NCBI RefSeq assembly: GCF_900005765.1
Contig: NC_041687.1
Span: forward strand, 496,001 to 560,000
Origin: Plasmodium relictum
Lineage: Eukaryota; Apicomplexa; Aconoidasida; Haemosporida; Plasmodiidae
Direction of reading: 5' to 3'
Length of the DNA stretch: 64,000 nucleotides
The translations under genes were made by a program, and so were the position numbers. The first letter of the stretch is position 1, and each line of letters starts with the position of its first letter. The notes beneath the pieces were generated by a model, which was given only the letters and a program-made list of their open reading frames with translations, searched no databases and was not told the origin of the DNA. Shown in pieces: positions 26,258-37,600 of the stretch.

Positions 26258-27029
26258 TAATATTTAAACACTTTTTGTACCTTTTTTTTTATTTTATTTT
26301 ATTTTTTTTTTTTAAAATTACAAATTTTTAATTTAAAAAAAAGACAAAAAAATAATAATAAAACCGTATTATAACCTAAAGTGAAATAAAACATAAAAAA
26401 AAAATATATATGTATATATCCATATATTGGTTTCTATAAATATCAAATATATATATATATATATATAATTATTAATAATTTATATTAAGTAAAAAAAAAG
26501 GAAAAAAAAAGAAAAGAAATAATAGTTCATATATTTTAAGAGTCCATTAAATTTTCTATTAATATAACATTAAAGAAAATATAAAATGTTAAAAGATACT
26601 TTTATACTAAAAATTATTCTATTTAACATTATTTCTATAACATTTTTTTCCATAATTTTAAAAAATATATATAAAACAAATGAAAAAAATAAAATAAAAA
26701 GAAAAATATAAAATTTTTATTAAAAATATTTATATAATTATTTATAAATTCTAACAAATATCTTAAATTTTTAAAACGAAATTTTAGCTAAAGTACTTTT
26801 ATTCTTTAAAAATAAAGATTAAAATAGAAAAATATATGTATATATATATATTAATTGGATGAAAAGGGAGAAGAAATTATATTAAAATACCATAAAGAAA
26901 AGAAATGTATATTAAATTTATAAGAAAAAAAAAAATTCAAATTTTAATGTTAAAGATATTATATATATATATATATAATTAGGAATTAAAATAAAAAAAA
27001 TTGTCATATATTTTTAAAATTATAAATAT
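26258..27029. other. Convergent 3' intergenic region, M16 / HAD
   Basis: About 770 bases of A/T-rich 3' UTR and spacer with several short AT repeats. Nothing else seen. Confidence 0.7.
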
Positions 27030-27944
27030 TTAAAGCAATATTTTGTCTAAATCACGGCAATGGCGTATTTCAATATCGATATAATCATATGGTAAAATTA
27101 TATCTTTTTTTTTAAATTTGGAGAATAATCCATCTGAATAAGGATCATATTCTGTTAGTGTAGAATCATTATTTTTTTCAAATTTTAATTTCAAATAGGA
27201 ATACCATTCATTTTCTGAAACTTCTCTACCATCTCTAAATATAGTTATCCAAGCGCAATTAATATTTTTATTCTTAGCACCCATTACATCAGTATAAACA
27301 TCATCACCAACATGTAACCATTCCTCAACATTGAATTTAATGTTTCTTTCCTTTAGTAAATTTTCAGCAACATTAAATATCTCAACACTTGGTTTAGCAC
27401 AATTATAATCCATCGATCTAACAACAAAGGTAAAAATTTCATTTAAAAATTTTATTCCATTCACATCAGAGTCTCCATTTGTAATTGCACCTAAAATGTA
27501 TCCTCGACTTTTTAATTCTCGTAAATATTCTAATGTTCCTGGACTAATAAATAAATGAACATCATTTTTCTTTTTATACCACAGTTCTTGTATTTCTGAA
27601 GAGAACTTTATTTCATCATAATTAGTTTGCTTAGCTAAATATTTTAGAGCATCAATTCTTATTCTTGTCAAAATTTGAACTACATCTTTACTAAAATCAT
27701 GATTTTTTTCCAGTAATTGTTGTACTAATTTTGTAATAGATAATTCATATTCTTTCAGTAAATAGTCATATAATCTCTTATAATTTTTTCTCATATATTT
27801 ATAGCATTCATTATCTGCATAATTTAATAAAGCCTCTATATTCCATATTGTATGATCAAGGTCAAATGTAATTAATTTAATATTTTTAAAGCATTTTTGC
27901 CTCCCTTTCGGAGTTATATAATAACAGTTCTTTTCCTTTTTCAT
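27030..27944 (-). CDS. HAD-superfamily hydrolase (phosphatase)
   Basis: Single exon, 304 residues. All four HAD motifs are visible: motif I DLDHT (Asp28 nucleophile, Asp30), motif II Thr in GAITNGD, motif III Lys in CAKPS, motif IV Asp pair in HVGDDVYTDV. A helical cap of about 110 residues sits between motifs I and II (C1 type), as in the YjjG/NANP-like pyrimidine and sugar phosphatases. The order and the KPSVEIF / VGDDVYTDVMGAKN spacing support this subgroup, but the substrate cannot be read from sequence. No signal or transit peptide; cytosolic is likely. Shares a 1.6-kb divergent promoter region with NOP56. Confidence 0.92.
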   Translation of the reverse strand: MKKEKNCYYITPKGRQKCFKNIKLITFDLDHTIWNIEALLNYADNECYKYMRKNYKRLYDYLLKEYELSITKLVQQLLEKNHDFSKDVVQILTRIRIDALKYLAKQTNYDEIKFSSEIQELWYKKKNDVHLFISPGTLEYLRELKSRGYILGAITNGDSDVNGIKFLNEIFTFVVRSMDYNCAKPSVEIFNVAENLLKERNIKFNVEEWLHVGDDVYTDVMGAKNKNINCAWITIFRDGREVSENEWYSYLKLKFEKNNDSTLTEYDPYSDGLFSKFKKKDIILPYDYIDIEIRHCRDLDKILL

Positions 27945-29577
27945 TTTTTTTTTTTTTATTATTACTTTTTAGTGCAAATGACTAATGTATAAATATATAT
28001 ATATATATATATTTAACTTTATGTTTTTTGACATAAATGATAATTTTTTTTTTTTTTTTCTTCTTTTATTAAGAGCTTTCAGAGAATTTGATTACACTCT
28101 TATATACTCTATATTTCTATTCATTATTTTATTTTTTTTTTTTACTTTAAATATAATTTTTAGTTTTAACTAAAACTAAGATGTGTTAATATTTATTTAT
28201 TGCACAAATTAACTTATATTTTTAATTACAATATAAAAAAAAAAAAAAATAGCTTTCATATTTCACTTGAAAAAAAAAAATTCTGACAAAATTAATAAAA
28301 GGAATGTTTCCGTCTAATAATTTATCATTAGAAAATAGAAAAAAAGAAGTTTTAAAAAATTAATTACTATACTTACTAATGTGTATTTTATGAATAATGT
28401 AAGAAATTACACAATTAACATGTAATAGAAAGTTTTAAATTTTATGAAAAAAATTTTTTTTTTTCTTTTTTTCTTTTTTTTTTTTTTTGCATTAACTAAA
28501 AATTTTTCCTATTTATTCACACATAGAAGATGATTATGTAGAGTATACATTACCTAATATTAAAAATATTAACTATTAAAGCTTTATTAATTTTCTGTAT
28601 ATAAAAAAAAAAAAAAAAAGCTTCGAGAGTTGTTCATAGTTATGTACTATCTACAAATTCTTATTAAAAAAATATTTATTACAAAAATTAATTTCTAAGA
28701 AACTTATAAATATAAAAATAAAATAATAATAATAGATTGCTACAATAAACTGTTTTACAATTTCATCTTCTAATAACAAAATACCTTCTCATATGATTCC
28801 TGCAAATATTTTTAATAATATTTTTTTTATAACTTTAGAAAAATTGAATATATATTGTCATTATATTTTAAATAAAATGTATAAATAACTTGTTATGTAA
28901 AGATACAATTATATGTAAAATATTTATTAAAGTATAAGTTACAATAAAATATTTAATAAAAATGCCATATAAAAAATATCAAAATTAAAAAAATAAAAAT
29001 ATTATATAAAATAATAAAAATAAAATAGCATAATAAAATACTAAAAATTAAGGAAATCTAAAAAAAAAAAAAAAATGAAATTTTTTTTTTTTTTTATATA
29101 TATATCTTTATGCCAGATTCAAAAAAAATTCTATAAGATATATGTGATTATATTTTTTTATTCTCATTTAATAATTTTTTATACAAAAAAAAAAAAATTT
29201 AAGTTAGATAATTAAAGTTTCATATATTAATTTTATATGTATATATATGTTTATTTTTATATTTTCATTTTATCAAATAAATATTAAGCAGGATGCATAA
29301 TTTTTTTTTATTTTAAAATTTTTTTTTTATTTTTGTAAAATTTTTAATGTAAATATAGACTTATATCTTTTAATATTTAAGATTTTATAAGATATTATTT
29401 GAAAATATAAGATATATTTTTTTAAATACATTGAATATTTTATTATTTTTAAATAATTTGTTTTTGTTTTTTTGAAAATATATATGCATCTTTTATAAAT
29501 ATATATTTGTGTTATGTAATACAAATATTTCTAGAGGATTTATTGGGATTTAGTTAATATTTTTTTTTTTTTTTGAG
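27945..29577. other. Divergent intergenic region, HAD / NOP56
   Basis: About 1.6 kb. Less A/T-rich patches occur near 28060-28110, 28304-28363, 28520-28580 and 28740-28830; each supports short reading frames on one or both strands but none gives a clear gene. The most gene-like is MFPSNNLSLENRKKEVLKN at 28304-28363 (+). A plus-strand frame at 27985-28173 is largely Ile/Phe/Tyr and is not supported. Confidence 0.5.
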
Positions 29578-31371
29578 ATGAAAAAATTATATTTATTATT
29601 TGAGTGTTCTGCTGGTTATTTTTTGCTAAAAGTGGAAGAATGGGATCAGATAGGGACTAACGAAAATATAGAAAAAAAAATATTGGATCCGGATATATTT
29701 CATCAAATAGTTCGTTTTTGTTCTTTTATATCTTTTGAAACAGCTGAAAGAGCACTTGATAATTTAATTAACATAAACGAAGGAAAAGCAACAGAATTTC
29801 TTTTAAATTTTTTAGAACAAAATTTGCCAAATAACAAAAGTAAATATGAATTAGGAGTTACAGATCTTAACTTAGGAAAGTTTTTATCCAATATTGGTTT
29901 TAATGTTATACATAATAATAATATATTGGAGTTATTTAGAGCATGTAGGCTATTTTATTTAAAAAAAATATCTACTTACGTAAATAATATTGATATAGAT
30001 ATAAAAAACTTTAACATAGGACTAGGTCATAGCTACTCAAGATCTAAACTGAAACTTGATCCACGAAAACAAGATAAATCAATTATAAACAGCATAGCAA
30101 CAATTGAATCATTAGATAAAAATATAAATTTATTTAGTATGAGAGTTATTGAGTGGTATAGTTGGCATTTCCCTGAATTGAAAAAAATTGTTACAGATGT
30201 ATGTATGTATTGTAAATTAGTTAATTTGATAAAAATAAAAGAAAATTTTGATTTTGAAAATAACCGAGAAAAAATAAATGAAATAACACAAAATGAAGAA
30301 ATGACAGAAAATATTTCTAAAGTTGCTAACTTATCAATTGGTCAAGAATTAACAGAAGAAGACTTAAATAATATAATAAATTTTTCAAAAGAAGTTATAA
30401 ATTTATCAAACACAAGAAATATACTTTGGAATTATCTAGATAAAAAATTAAATATTGTCTCACCTAACTTAAAAGAACTATTGGGTAATACTTTAAGTGC
30501 TCGTTTAATTAGTCATGCAGGCTCATTAGTAAATTTAGCCAAATGCCCATCTAGTAGTATTCAAATATTTGGTTCAGAAAAAGCTCTTTTTAATTCATTA
30601 AAAGGAAATAAAAAAACTCCCAAGTATGGTATTTTATATAATTCATCTTATATTTCTAAAACCCCTTTAGCATTAAAAGGAAGAATGTCTAGATATTTAT
30701 CATGTAAAAGTGCCATGGCTGCAAGAATTGATTCTTTTTCAGATTATCCTACTAATTCATACGGTCTTATTTTCAAAAAACAGCTAGAACATAAAATTTT
30801 ACACATGATAAAAGGAGTTAAACTTTCCAAAAATATTGATTATATGAACGAGGCAGAACAAATATATCAGAAAGAAATTAGTATCATAGAAAAAGATAAA
30901 GAACTAAAAAAAGTTAAAAAAGAATTGAAAAAAAAAGAAAAAAAAGAGAAAAAAAAGGAAAAAAAAGAAAAAAAAGAGAAAAAAAAGGAAAAAAAAGAAA
31001 AAAAAGAAAAAATAAAGAAAGAGGACACAAATGAAAAGGAAGGAGAAAACCAAAAACTAAATGAAATTGTAGAAGAAAAGAAAAAAAAAAAAAAGGAAAA
31101 AAAAAAAGGTAAAGAAGAAGAAAAAGAAAAAGAAAAAGAAAAAGAAGAAGAAAAAGAAAAAGAAGAAGAAAAAGAAAAAGAAAAAGAAGAAGAAGAAGAA
31201 GAAGAAGAAGAAGAAGAAGAAGAAGAAGAAGAAGAAGAAGAAGAAGAAAAAAAAAAAGTGGAAAAAAAATTAAAAAAAAAAGAATTAAAAAAGATTAAAA
31301 AGGAAGGAAAGAAAAAAAAAAAGAAGGAAAAAAAAGATAAAAAAAAAAAAGAGAAAAAAAGTGAAAAATAG
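29578..31371 (+). CDS. NOP56: Nucleolar protein NOP56 (box C/D snoRNP core)
   Basis: Core protein of box C/D snoRNPs, which guide 2'-O-methylation and processing of pre-rRNA in the nucleolus. Single exon, 597 residues. Start KKLYLLFECSAGYFLL with the NOP5NT domain to about residue 68; coiled-coil region in the middle; Nop domain with NLAKCPSSSIQIFGSEKALFN and the strongly conserved PKYGILYNSSYISKTP then GRMSRYLSCKSAMAARID (about 315-390). This pattern is NOP56 rather than NOP58. After about residue 430 the protein becomes a 160-residue tail of Lys and Glu only, with about 20 consecutive Glu, longer than in yeast NOP56, where a KKE tail is also found. The tail DNA is a GAA/AAA repeat and almost pure purine. 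Confidence 0.96.
   Translation: MKKLYLLFECSAGYFLLKVEEWDQIGTNENIEKKILDPDIFHQIVRFCSFISFETAERALDNLININEGKATEFLLNFLEQNLPNNKSKYELGVTDLNLGKFLSNIGFNVIHNNNILELFRACRLFYLKKISTYVNNIDIDIKNFNIGLGHSYSRSKLKLDPRKQDKSIINSIATIESLDKNINLFSMRVIEWYSWHFPELKKIVTDVCMYCKLVNLIKIKENFDFENNREKINEITQNEEMTENISKVANLSIGQELTEEDLNNIINFSKEVINLSNTRNILWNYLDKKLNIVSPNLKELLGNTLSARLISHAGSLVNLAKCPSSSIQIFGSEKALFNSLKGNKKTPKYGILYNSSYISKTPLALKGRMSRYLSCKSAMAARIDSFSDYPTNSYGLIFKKQLEHKILHMIKGVKLSKNIDYMNEAEQIYQKEISIIEKDKELKKVKKELKKKEKKEKKKEKKEKKEKKKEKKEKKEKIKKEDTNEKEGENQKLNEIVEEKKKKKKEKKKGKEEEKEKEKEKEEEKEKEEEKEKEKEEEEEEEEEEEEEEEEEEEEEKKKVEKKLKKKELKKIKKEGKKKKKKEKKDKKKKEKKSEK
30893..31367 (+). repeat. Purine (GAA/AAA) repeat coding the NOP56 tail
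   Basis: About 475 bases nearly free of pyrimidines on the coding strand, with a continuous GAA run at about 31186-31248. Encodes the Lys/Glu tail of NOP56. Such mirror-symmetric purine tracts can adopt triplex structures (established for GAA repeats). Confidence 0.9.
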
Positions 31372-32283
31372 GAAAATAGTTATATTTGCTATAAAAATAA
31401 TTTTTTTTAATCAAAGAACAAAATAAAAAATTGTAATTTTTTATTATGTCATAAAACTTTTTATAGACTATTATTTTATCGTATATTATTTTACAAATTT
31501 TATTTCTTTTATTTACTTTTCTCTATTTTATTTAATTTATTTAATTTTTTTCATTTTATTTTATTATATCTATTTAGTTCTTAAGACAATTTTAGCCTTT
31601 TTTTTTTTTTTCTTTTTTGTTACATGTATAATACTTATTTTTATTTTATCTTTTTAATTATAATATTATGAATTATATTAAAAAGCAAAAACTAAAAATT
31701 GAGAACAGTGTATTCTTGAAAATTTTAATTTGTTTTATGTTAATCTTTTAATACATTTTTTATTTATCATTTCCTATGTAATAAATTATTCTTTTAAAGT
31801 CTACATATATATTCTTAATAATTGAAATATACACTTTTTTCTATAAAATGGGAATATAAAATGGAAAAACATTACACAAAAATTTATGTTTATGAATAAA
31901 AAATATGAAAAAAATATTAAATTATATTCTACTAAATTAAAAAAAAAATTAATACCATAACTATTTTAAAAACCTTAAAAAAAAAAATTTATAAACATTG
32001 TTACAAAAATAAAACAATAAATAGAATTATATATATAAAAAAAAAAAATATTAATCATATAAAGCTTTTTAAAAAATAATAAATAACTTAACAAAAAAAA
32101 GCACAATTCTAGCACATTATATACGTGTATATATATATATGCACGTAATTAAAAAAAATTTAGTATAAACTATCATATGTTATGCTTTTTTATATAGAAA
32201 AAATTTAATCAAATAATAAACAAATAAAATAGCAAGAAAAAAATTTATTTTCATTCTTTATTAATTTTTTTTTTTCTTCTTTG
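31372..32283. other. Convergent 3' intergenic region, NOP56 / MYST
   Basis: About 910 bases of A/T-rich 3' UTR and spacer. A short alternating stretch with ACGTGTAT and GCACGTAA lies at 32120-32150. No gene supported. Confidence 0.65.
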
Positions 32284-33765
32284 TTATTCATATAAAGCTA
32301 AGTAATAATCATATGATACCCAATGAAGCTTATTTCTACATAATTCATTATTTTTTTGATTAATCTTACTAAGAATAAATTCTAATTGTTTTGTATTAAT
32401 ATAATAAAAATATTCTCCATTTGATATATTTTTAAGAATTTCTTTCTCTTCTAAACAAGAAATTATATCATTTGTTTCAATACTTGTTATTTCAGACAGC
32501 TCCTGAATTGATAATTGCTCATAATTAATTAAAACTTTTAATAATGTTTCATACCAATATGCCATATAAGAAGCAACACCTAAATCGGAAAGTGGTCTTT
32601 CAGGTGTTCCTGTTCTTCTTTCCGTTTGTGACAAAAAATAACTAAAATTAATCAGAAATTTTCCATATCCTTTTTTTTGATGTTGTGGTAAGGTAAGTAT
32701 ACATGATACATTATTTTTAGAATATTTTTCTTTTGAAAAATATCCCGTTATATGATACCCATAATCATCATATTCAGTTATAACATAAAATAAAAATAAA
32801 TTAACTCTATGCTTCAATGTCTTATGATCAAGAAATAATTTCGACAAAAAACATAAATTTTCACAATAAATTCGAAAATAGTTTCCATCTATTTCAAAAA
32901 TAGATATTTTATCGTTTCTATATATTTCATTTCCAGGGGGATGCCTAATCTCACATTTTTCTGTATGACGAATCAATTCTGATTCTTCTTTATAAAAAGA
33001 CAAGCAGAATTCACATATATATAAAACATCAATATTCTGATACTCTTTTGGGTAGGGAGAAAAATACCATGTATCAATTAAATATTTTCCAAATTTAATT
33101 TGATTTATAGTCTTTAATTTTGTGTTTTCTTCATGTTCTCTCAAATATTCTTTATCAATTCCTGCATGTTCATGATCAGAAACATTATCGTTGTTCTTTA
33201 TAAGTGGAAGACCATCATCTGGCTCTTTGTCTAATAATCTTAAATTTTCATAAGGTAACCAGCAATCTAATCTTCTATCAAACTTTTCCCAATGAACGTA
33301 ATAATCATAATCACTTTCTTTTAATGTACTGTTATTGTTATTTAATTCATTATTAATTTTATTTATAATTTCATTTTTATTTATATTTAAAGGAAATATT
33401 AAATTTGTATCATTTAAATTTTTATTTTTTGGTCTTGCATAAACAATAGAGCAATATCTCCAAACTTTATTTAAGGGATCTAATCCCCATAAGATTTGTT
33501 TGACTGGTAATGCGTTAGGAAATATTAATGCATAAGAATCAATAAATTTTGATATAGTGTTTATAACTTTTCCTGCAGTTCTTATTTTGTTATTACTTCC
33601 TTTTGAAGTTTTACTTATATTAATTCTTTCTTTACTTTTTGAACTAGCTGAATTTTTTCCAAATATTTTATTATTACTTTCTCCATTTGCTTTATTTCCT
33701 TTTGCACACTTACTTATCCCTCCTCCTTTCATTACATATATATTATCATTTTTACTGCCCCCCAT
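32284..33765 (-). CDS. MYST: MYST-family histone acetyltransferase
   Basis: Catalytic subunit of a NuA4/Tip60-like H4 acetyltransferase. Single exon, 493 residues. The first 65 residues are Ser/Lys-rich and disordered. A chromo-barrel-like segment follows (CSIVYARPKN ... YYVHWEKFDRRLDCWLPYENLRL, about 95-190, with an Asn-rich loop). The MYST domain then has its C2HC zinc finger (YICEFCLSFYKEE ... HTEKC, about 248-270), the catalytic Cys in VSCILTLPQHQ, the acetyl-CoA loop QKKGYGKFLINFSY and the catalytic Glu in GTPERPLSDLG. These match Esa1/KAT5 order. It ends with the helix-turn segment typical of the family. Neighbour NOP56 is convergent. A perfect 6-bp hairpin (GCGATA-AAAA-TATCGC) lies about 100 bases upstream of the start. 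Confidence 0.95.
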   Translation of the reverse strand: MGGSKNDNIYVMKGGGISKCAKGNKANGESNNKIFGKNSASSKSKERINISKTSKGSNNKIRTAGKVINTISKFIDSYALIFPNALPVKQILWGLDPLNKVWRYCSIVYARPKNKNLNDTNLIFPLNINKNEIINKINNELNNNNSTLKESDYDYYVHWEKFDRRLDCWLPYENLRLLDKEPDDGLPLIKNNDNVSDHEHAGIDKEYLREHEENTKLKTINQIKFGKYLIDTWYFSPYPKEYQNIDVLYICEFCLSFYKEESELIRHTEKCEIRHPPGNEIYRNDKISIFEIDGNYFRIYCENLCFLSKLFLDHKTLKHRVNLFLFYVITEYDDYGYHITGYFSKEKYSKNNVSCILTLPQHQKKGYGKFLINFSYFLSQTERRTGTPERPLSDLGVASYMAYWYETLLKVLINYEQLSIQELSEITSIETNDIISCLEEKEILKNISNGEYFYYINTKQLEFILSKINQKNNELCRNKLHWVSYDYYLALYE

Positions 33766-34210
33766 TTTAACTAGCTAAATAATTTTTTTTTTTAAAATAA
33801 GAAAATATTAACTGTAATAATAAAAATAAAATGTAAGGGAAAAAATCAACAAATGCATGGCCGCGATAAAAATATCGCAAAATACATACGAAAATATAAA
33901 ATTATATAGAAAAAAAAACCTTACATCTTTGTAATTTTTTTTACTTTTTTATTTTTTTTTTTTTTAAATTATGATAAAGCTATATCTATTTTATTATTTA
34001 TTAATATATAATTTTTTTTTCTTTCTTTTTTTTTTCTTAATTTTTACTATATATTAAAATAAAATAAAAATAAATAAAAAAGTTATTCAATTTCTTTCGT
34101 TTTTTTAAAATATAAAAATGAATTGTATTCATTGAGATTTTTTAAAAGTATAATTTAAAATCAAAAATATTAAAAAGTATTAAAAGGTTAATAAAAAAAA
34201 AAAAAAATGA

Positions 34211-34242
<32 letters not shown>

Positions 34243-34634
34243 AACAAATATAATGAAAAAAAAAAAACAAAAACAAATAAATATAACTTATTAAACGTAT
34301 AAAAAAAATTTAATTAATCAAGGAAAAAACTTGTTTAGCACAAGCAAACTTTAAATCATGCGATGCTTGATTAATGCAAGCAATATTTAAATAATACAAA
34401 AACTTTATTAAGGTAATACTAGATAAAATCCTATCATGATAGAATTATATATTGCAATAAAAACATAATAAAATTTATAATTATTAAAGAAATTCCTTAA
34501 AAGGAAATAGAAAGCATGTAGCTTATACAATTGAAATAATTGTATTTTATATAATTAATATGTTTTTTAGTTCAGTTTCTTATTATTTTGTTTATTTTTT
34601 TTAGACTCTTTTATAATAAAATTTCTAAATGTGC
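33766..34634. other. Intergenic: MYST promoter and coiled-coil gene 3' end
   Basis: About 870 bases. Contains a GC-rich hairpin at 33863-33878, an A tract of about 30 at 34211-34241, and a distinct less A/T-rich block at 34313-34465 annotated as a candidate structured RNA. Confidence 0.6.
34313..34465. ncRNA. Candidate structured ncRNA (snoRNA-like), strand unsure
   Basis: This block is clearly richer in G+C than its surroundings and is dense in inverted repeats: a 10-bp stem ATTAATCAAG (34313-34322) with CTTGATTAAT (34366-34375), an inner hairpin CTTGT-TTAGC-ACAAG (34330-34344), and a perfect 12-base palindrome CTATCATGATAG (34431-34442). On the plus strand a hairpin with an internal loop, a following ATACAA (H-box-like ANANNA) and a later ACATAA would fit an H/ACA snoRNA of about 150 nt, but such short boxes are common in A/T-rich DNA. 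The competing explanation is a minus-strand exon: a 42-codon frame without Met is open from about 34441 to the stop at 34310. Confidence 0.28.
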
Positions 34635-37600
34635 TTATAATTCATCTCCATGTATCCATCTACAATTAAATAAAAAAAAAGAAAAAAAAAAAAATACTAT
34701 AAAAATATCTTAATTACATATTTCTATTTTTATTTTTTTATACTTTACCTTTTTAATAAGTCCACATAATATATATTATATCCATTCGCTAGATTTAATT
34801 CTCTAAAAAAAGAAAAAAAAAAGGGAAAAAAATTATACTTTTTCATTATATATTATACTTTTTTAAATATATTTTTTTACCTTCGTAAAAAGTTAACTTC
34901 TTCTTCAGTGAAATTGTCACCAAATTGTTTTAAAATAAATAAAAGTAGATCCTTATGCATGTAACCAGTTTTCTATTTATAATTAAAAAATAAAAAAAAA
35001 TTATATAGACAAATTAGAATATTTAAATAAATTTATTCAAACAAATATTTTTATTACTTCTTTTTAATATTAATTATTTTCTTTATTAATTTTTTTTTTT
35101 CTTTGTTTCTTTTCATATCTTTTTATTTACCTGAACATCCCATATTTCAAAAAAGGTGATCATGTTTTGAAGTGCTTCCTCTTCATTTAGAACAATTGAA
35201 TTAATAAAAATAATTAAGTCATCTTTACTTACTTCTCCCATACTTTTTAACTCATTCAACTTATTTCCAGTTAATGCCAAATTCTATATATCAAAAGTAA
35301 GGTAAAGAATAAAAGTTTATTAGTACTATTTTTAATAAAATAAATCATATATACACATAAATTTATATATGATTTTTAGAATTACCGCTTTGTATATAAT
35401 ATCTATACATTCCTCATATGTAAAACTCTTTTTCTGTATAAAAGTAAAATTATAATATATACTTTTTAATATTTAAAGAAAAATGTAAATAAATTATATA
35501 TTTTTTTTTCTTTTTCTTACATTTTTTTCATCCATTAAATTCTTCACTTTTCTTAACTTTTTTTCTCCGGAAGTTTCTTCTTTTATTTGTTGCTCTGTTA
35601 TATCTTCTTCTTTATTTTTTTTTTGCTCTTCCTCTTGCATTTTTTTTTTCTCTTCTTCATTCTCTTTTTGATTTACTTCTTCTACTTTCTCCTGTTCTTT
35701 TTTTTTTTTTATCTCTTCTTTTTGCACATTCAAGTATTCTTCGTGTTTTTTTAATTCTTTTTCTTTTATAATATTTGCTAAAATCAATTCATTTTCTCTC
35801 TTTTTTAATTCTTTATTTCTCTCAGACGCCTTTTTTACAAGCGCATTATACTAATAAGGAGAATATGAATAAAAAAAAAAAATTAAAGAGAAACTCCATA
35901 ATTTTAATTTTGGAAAATAATTTTTTTTTTTTTTATAATCTTGAAAATATAGTTATTTACCTTTTTTTTCTTCTTATTAAATAATGTTTTAAAACTATTA
36001 ATGTCTTCATTTTTATGAAGAAAATTATCAGCATCATAAAGCATATGATGAAAGTCTTCTAATACCTAAAAAAATAAATTAATAATAATTAAAAATAATA
36101 ATTACCATTGGATTACTAAAGTAACGCTAAATAAATGATGCTTCAAAAAAAAAAAAAATACATTTATAATAAAATGTTATTAGACACAAAAAAACTCATA
36201 AATATGATATCATTAATTTAAATTACTTCTGTTAATAAGTTATTATTTTTCATTAATTCTTCTTTAAAATATAATGTTTCATTCTTAGCTTCACTTTTTT
36301 CTTTTGATTCTTTATGTAATTCCTCTAATTTACATTTTAAGTTGTGTTTTAAACTCTATAAAAGGAAAAAAAAAATTAAACAAGGAATATATAATATTTT
36401 TACTTTCATTTTATAATAAAAATATCAATGTATTTTTAAATAACTAAATATATATATTACATTTATTTGTTGTTCGCAATATTTTATGTTATTTTGTAAT
36501 TCTTCAATTTTCTTCCTATAAAAAGAGAATAGAAATAATAAAAAATTATGCAAAAACTATTTATATATTGAAAAAAAAAAATAAACTAAAATATGTCTTT
36601 TTATTAAAATCAATTTTTATTTGGATTTTTAAAGTGTTCTTATATTTTTATATTAAAATATTTTACATATTCAATATTTTTGTTGCATTGGATAAATCTG
36701 TTTGTGCTTTACATGATTTTATTCCATCCATTAAAATAATTTTATCTCCCTAAAATGTTTATTGAATTTTAATTTTTATACATATCTTAAGATATTTCAA
36801 TAAAAATATTTACATTATTTCTTTAATTTTTTATTACTCCTATTTTTTCACAACATGAGACGATGTTTTCTAAAGCTATCCTATATTCAAGGAATGTGTA
36901 CTTTATCTTCCTTAATTTCATTTGTGCTTTTTCACTATAAAAAAAAAAAAAAAATAAATATAAAATTATAATAATCAACAAATTTATTATATATTCCCTT
37001 TTTTTTTTTTTTTGCAACTATTACTTTTGTTCATAATAAAATTTACACATTTCCGTTAGCTTTTGATTTTTCTTTCTATTAATTCTTATCTTTTTTTTGT
37101 TTAATTTACTAAGAAAAATAATTAAAAAAAAAAAAAAAAATATAAATTATATATCTTTTTATTTTCCTTTTTAATAATTTTTTTTTTCTTCTTTAATTAT
37201 TACTTATTTTCTACCATGTTTTCTATGACGCTATTTTGAACTTTTATAATATTCTCTTTTGTATTAATATCATATTGTTGTTTTCTTGTTATGTAAAAAA
37301 TATCTTGTATATCCTCTTTGTTGTAAAATACTCCAGACTAATTTATATAAGTAGAAAAATATATAAAAAAATTTTTATAAATTTAAATAAACGTATATGA
37401 ATACTAATGCATTTATATATATATTTATGTATTAACAGCATATACACATACATATTTATATTTTAATATGTTGGTAAAACTTAAAATATTTTATAAAAAA
37501 TTTTACCTTAATCAGTTCAAGATCTATTCTTGTATTTATATTTTCCTTAAGACTATCATACTTTTTTTTTAGAATTTCAAATTTCTCTTTGTAAACTCTC

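Noticed and set aside
27985-28173. 62-codon plus-strand frame between HAD and NOP56
   Set aside because: Begins in an AT repeat and is mostly Phe/Ile/Tyr; only a short central part looks coding-like.
34635-34659. C-terminal HGDEL of the coiled-coil protein as an ER-retention signal
   Set aside because: The protein has no signal peptide and the last residues fall in an EF-hand-like helix; resemblance to xDEL is coincidental.
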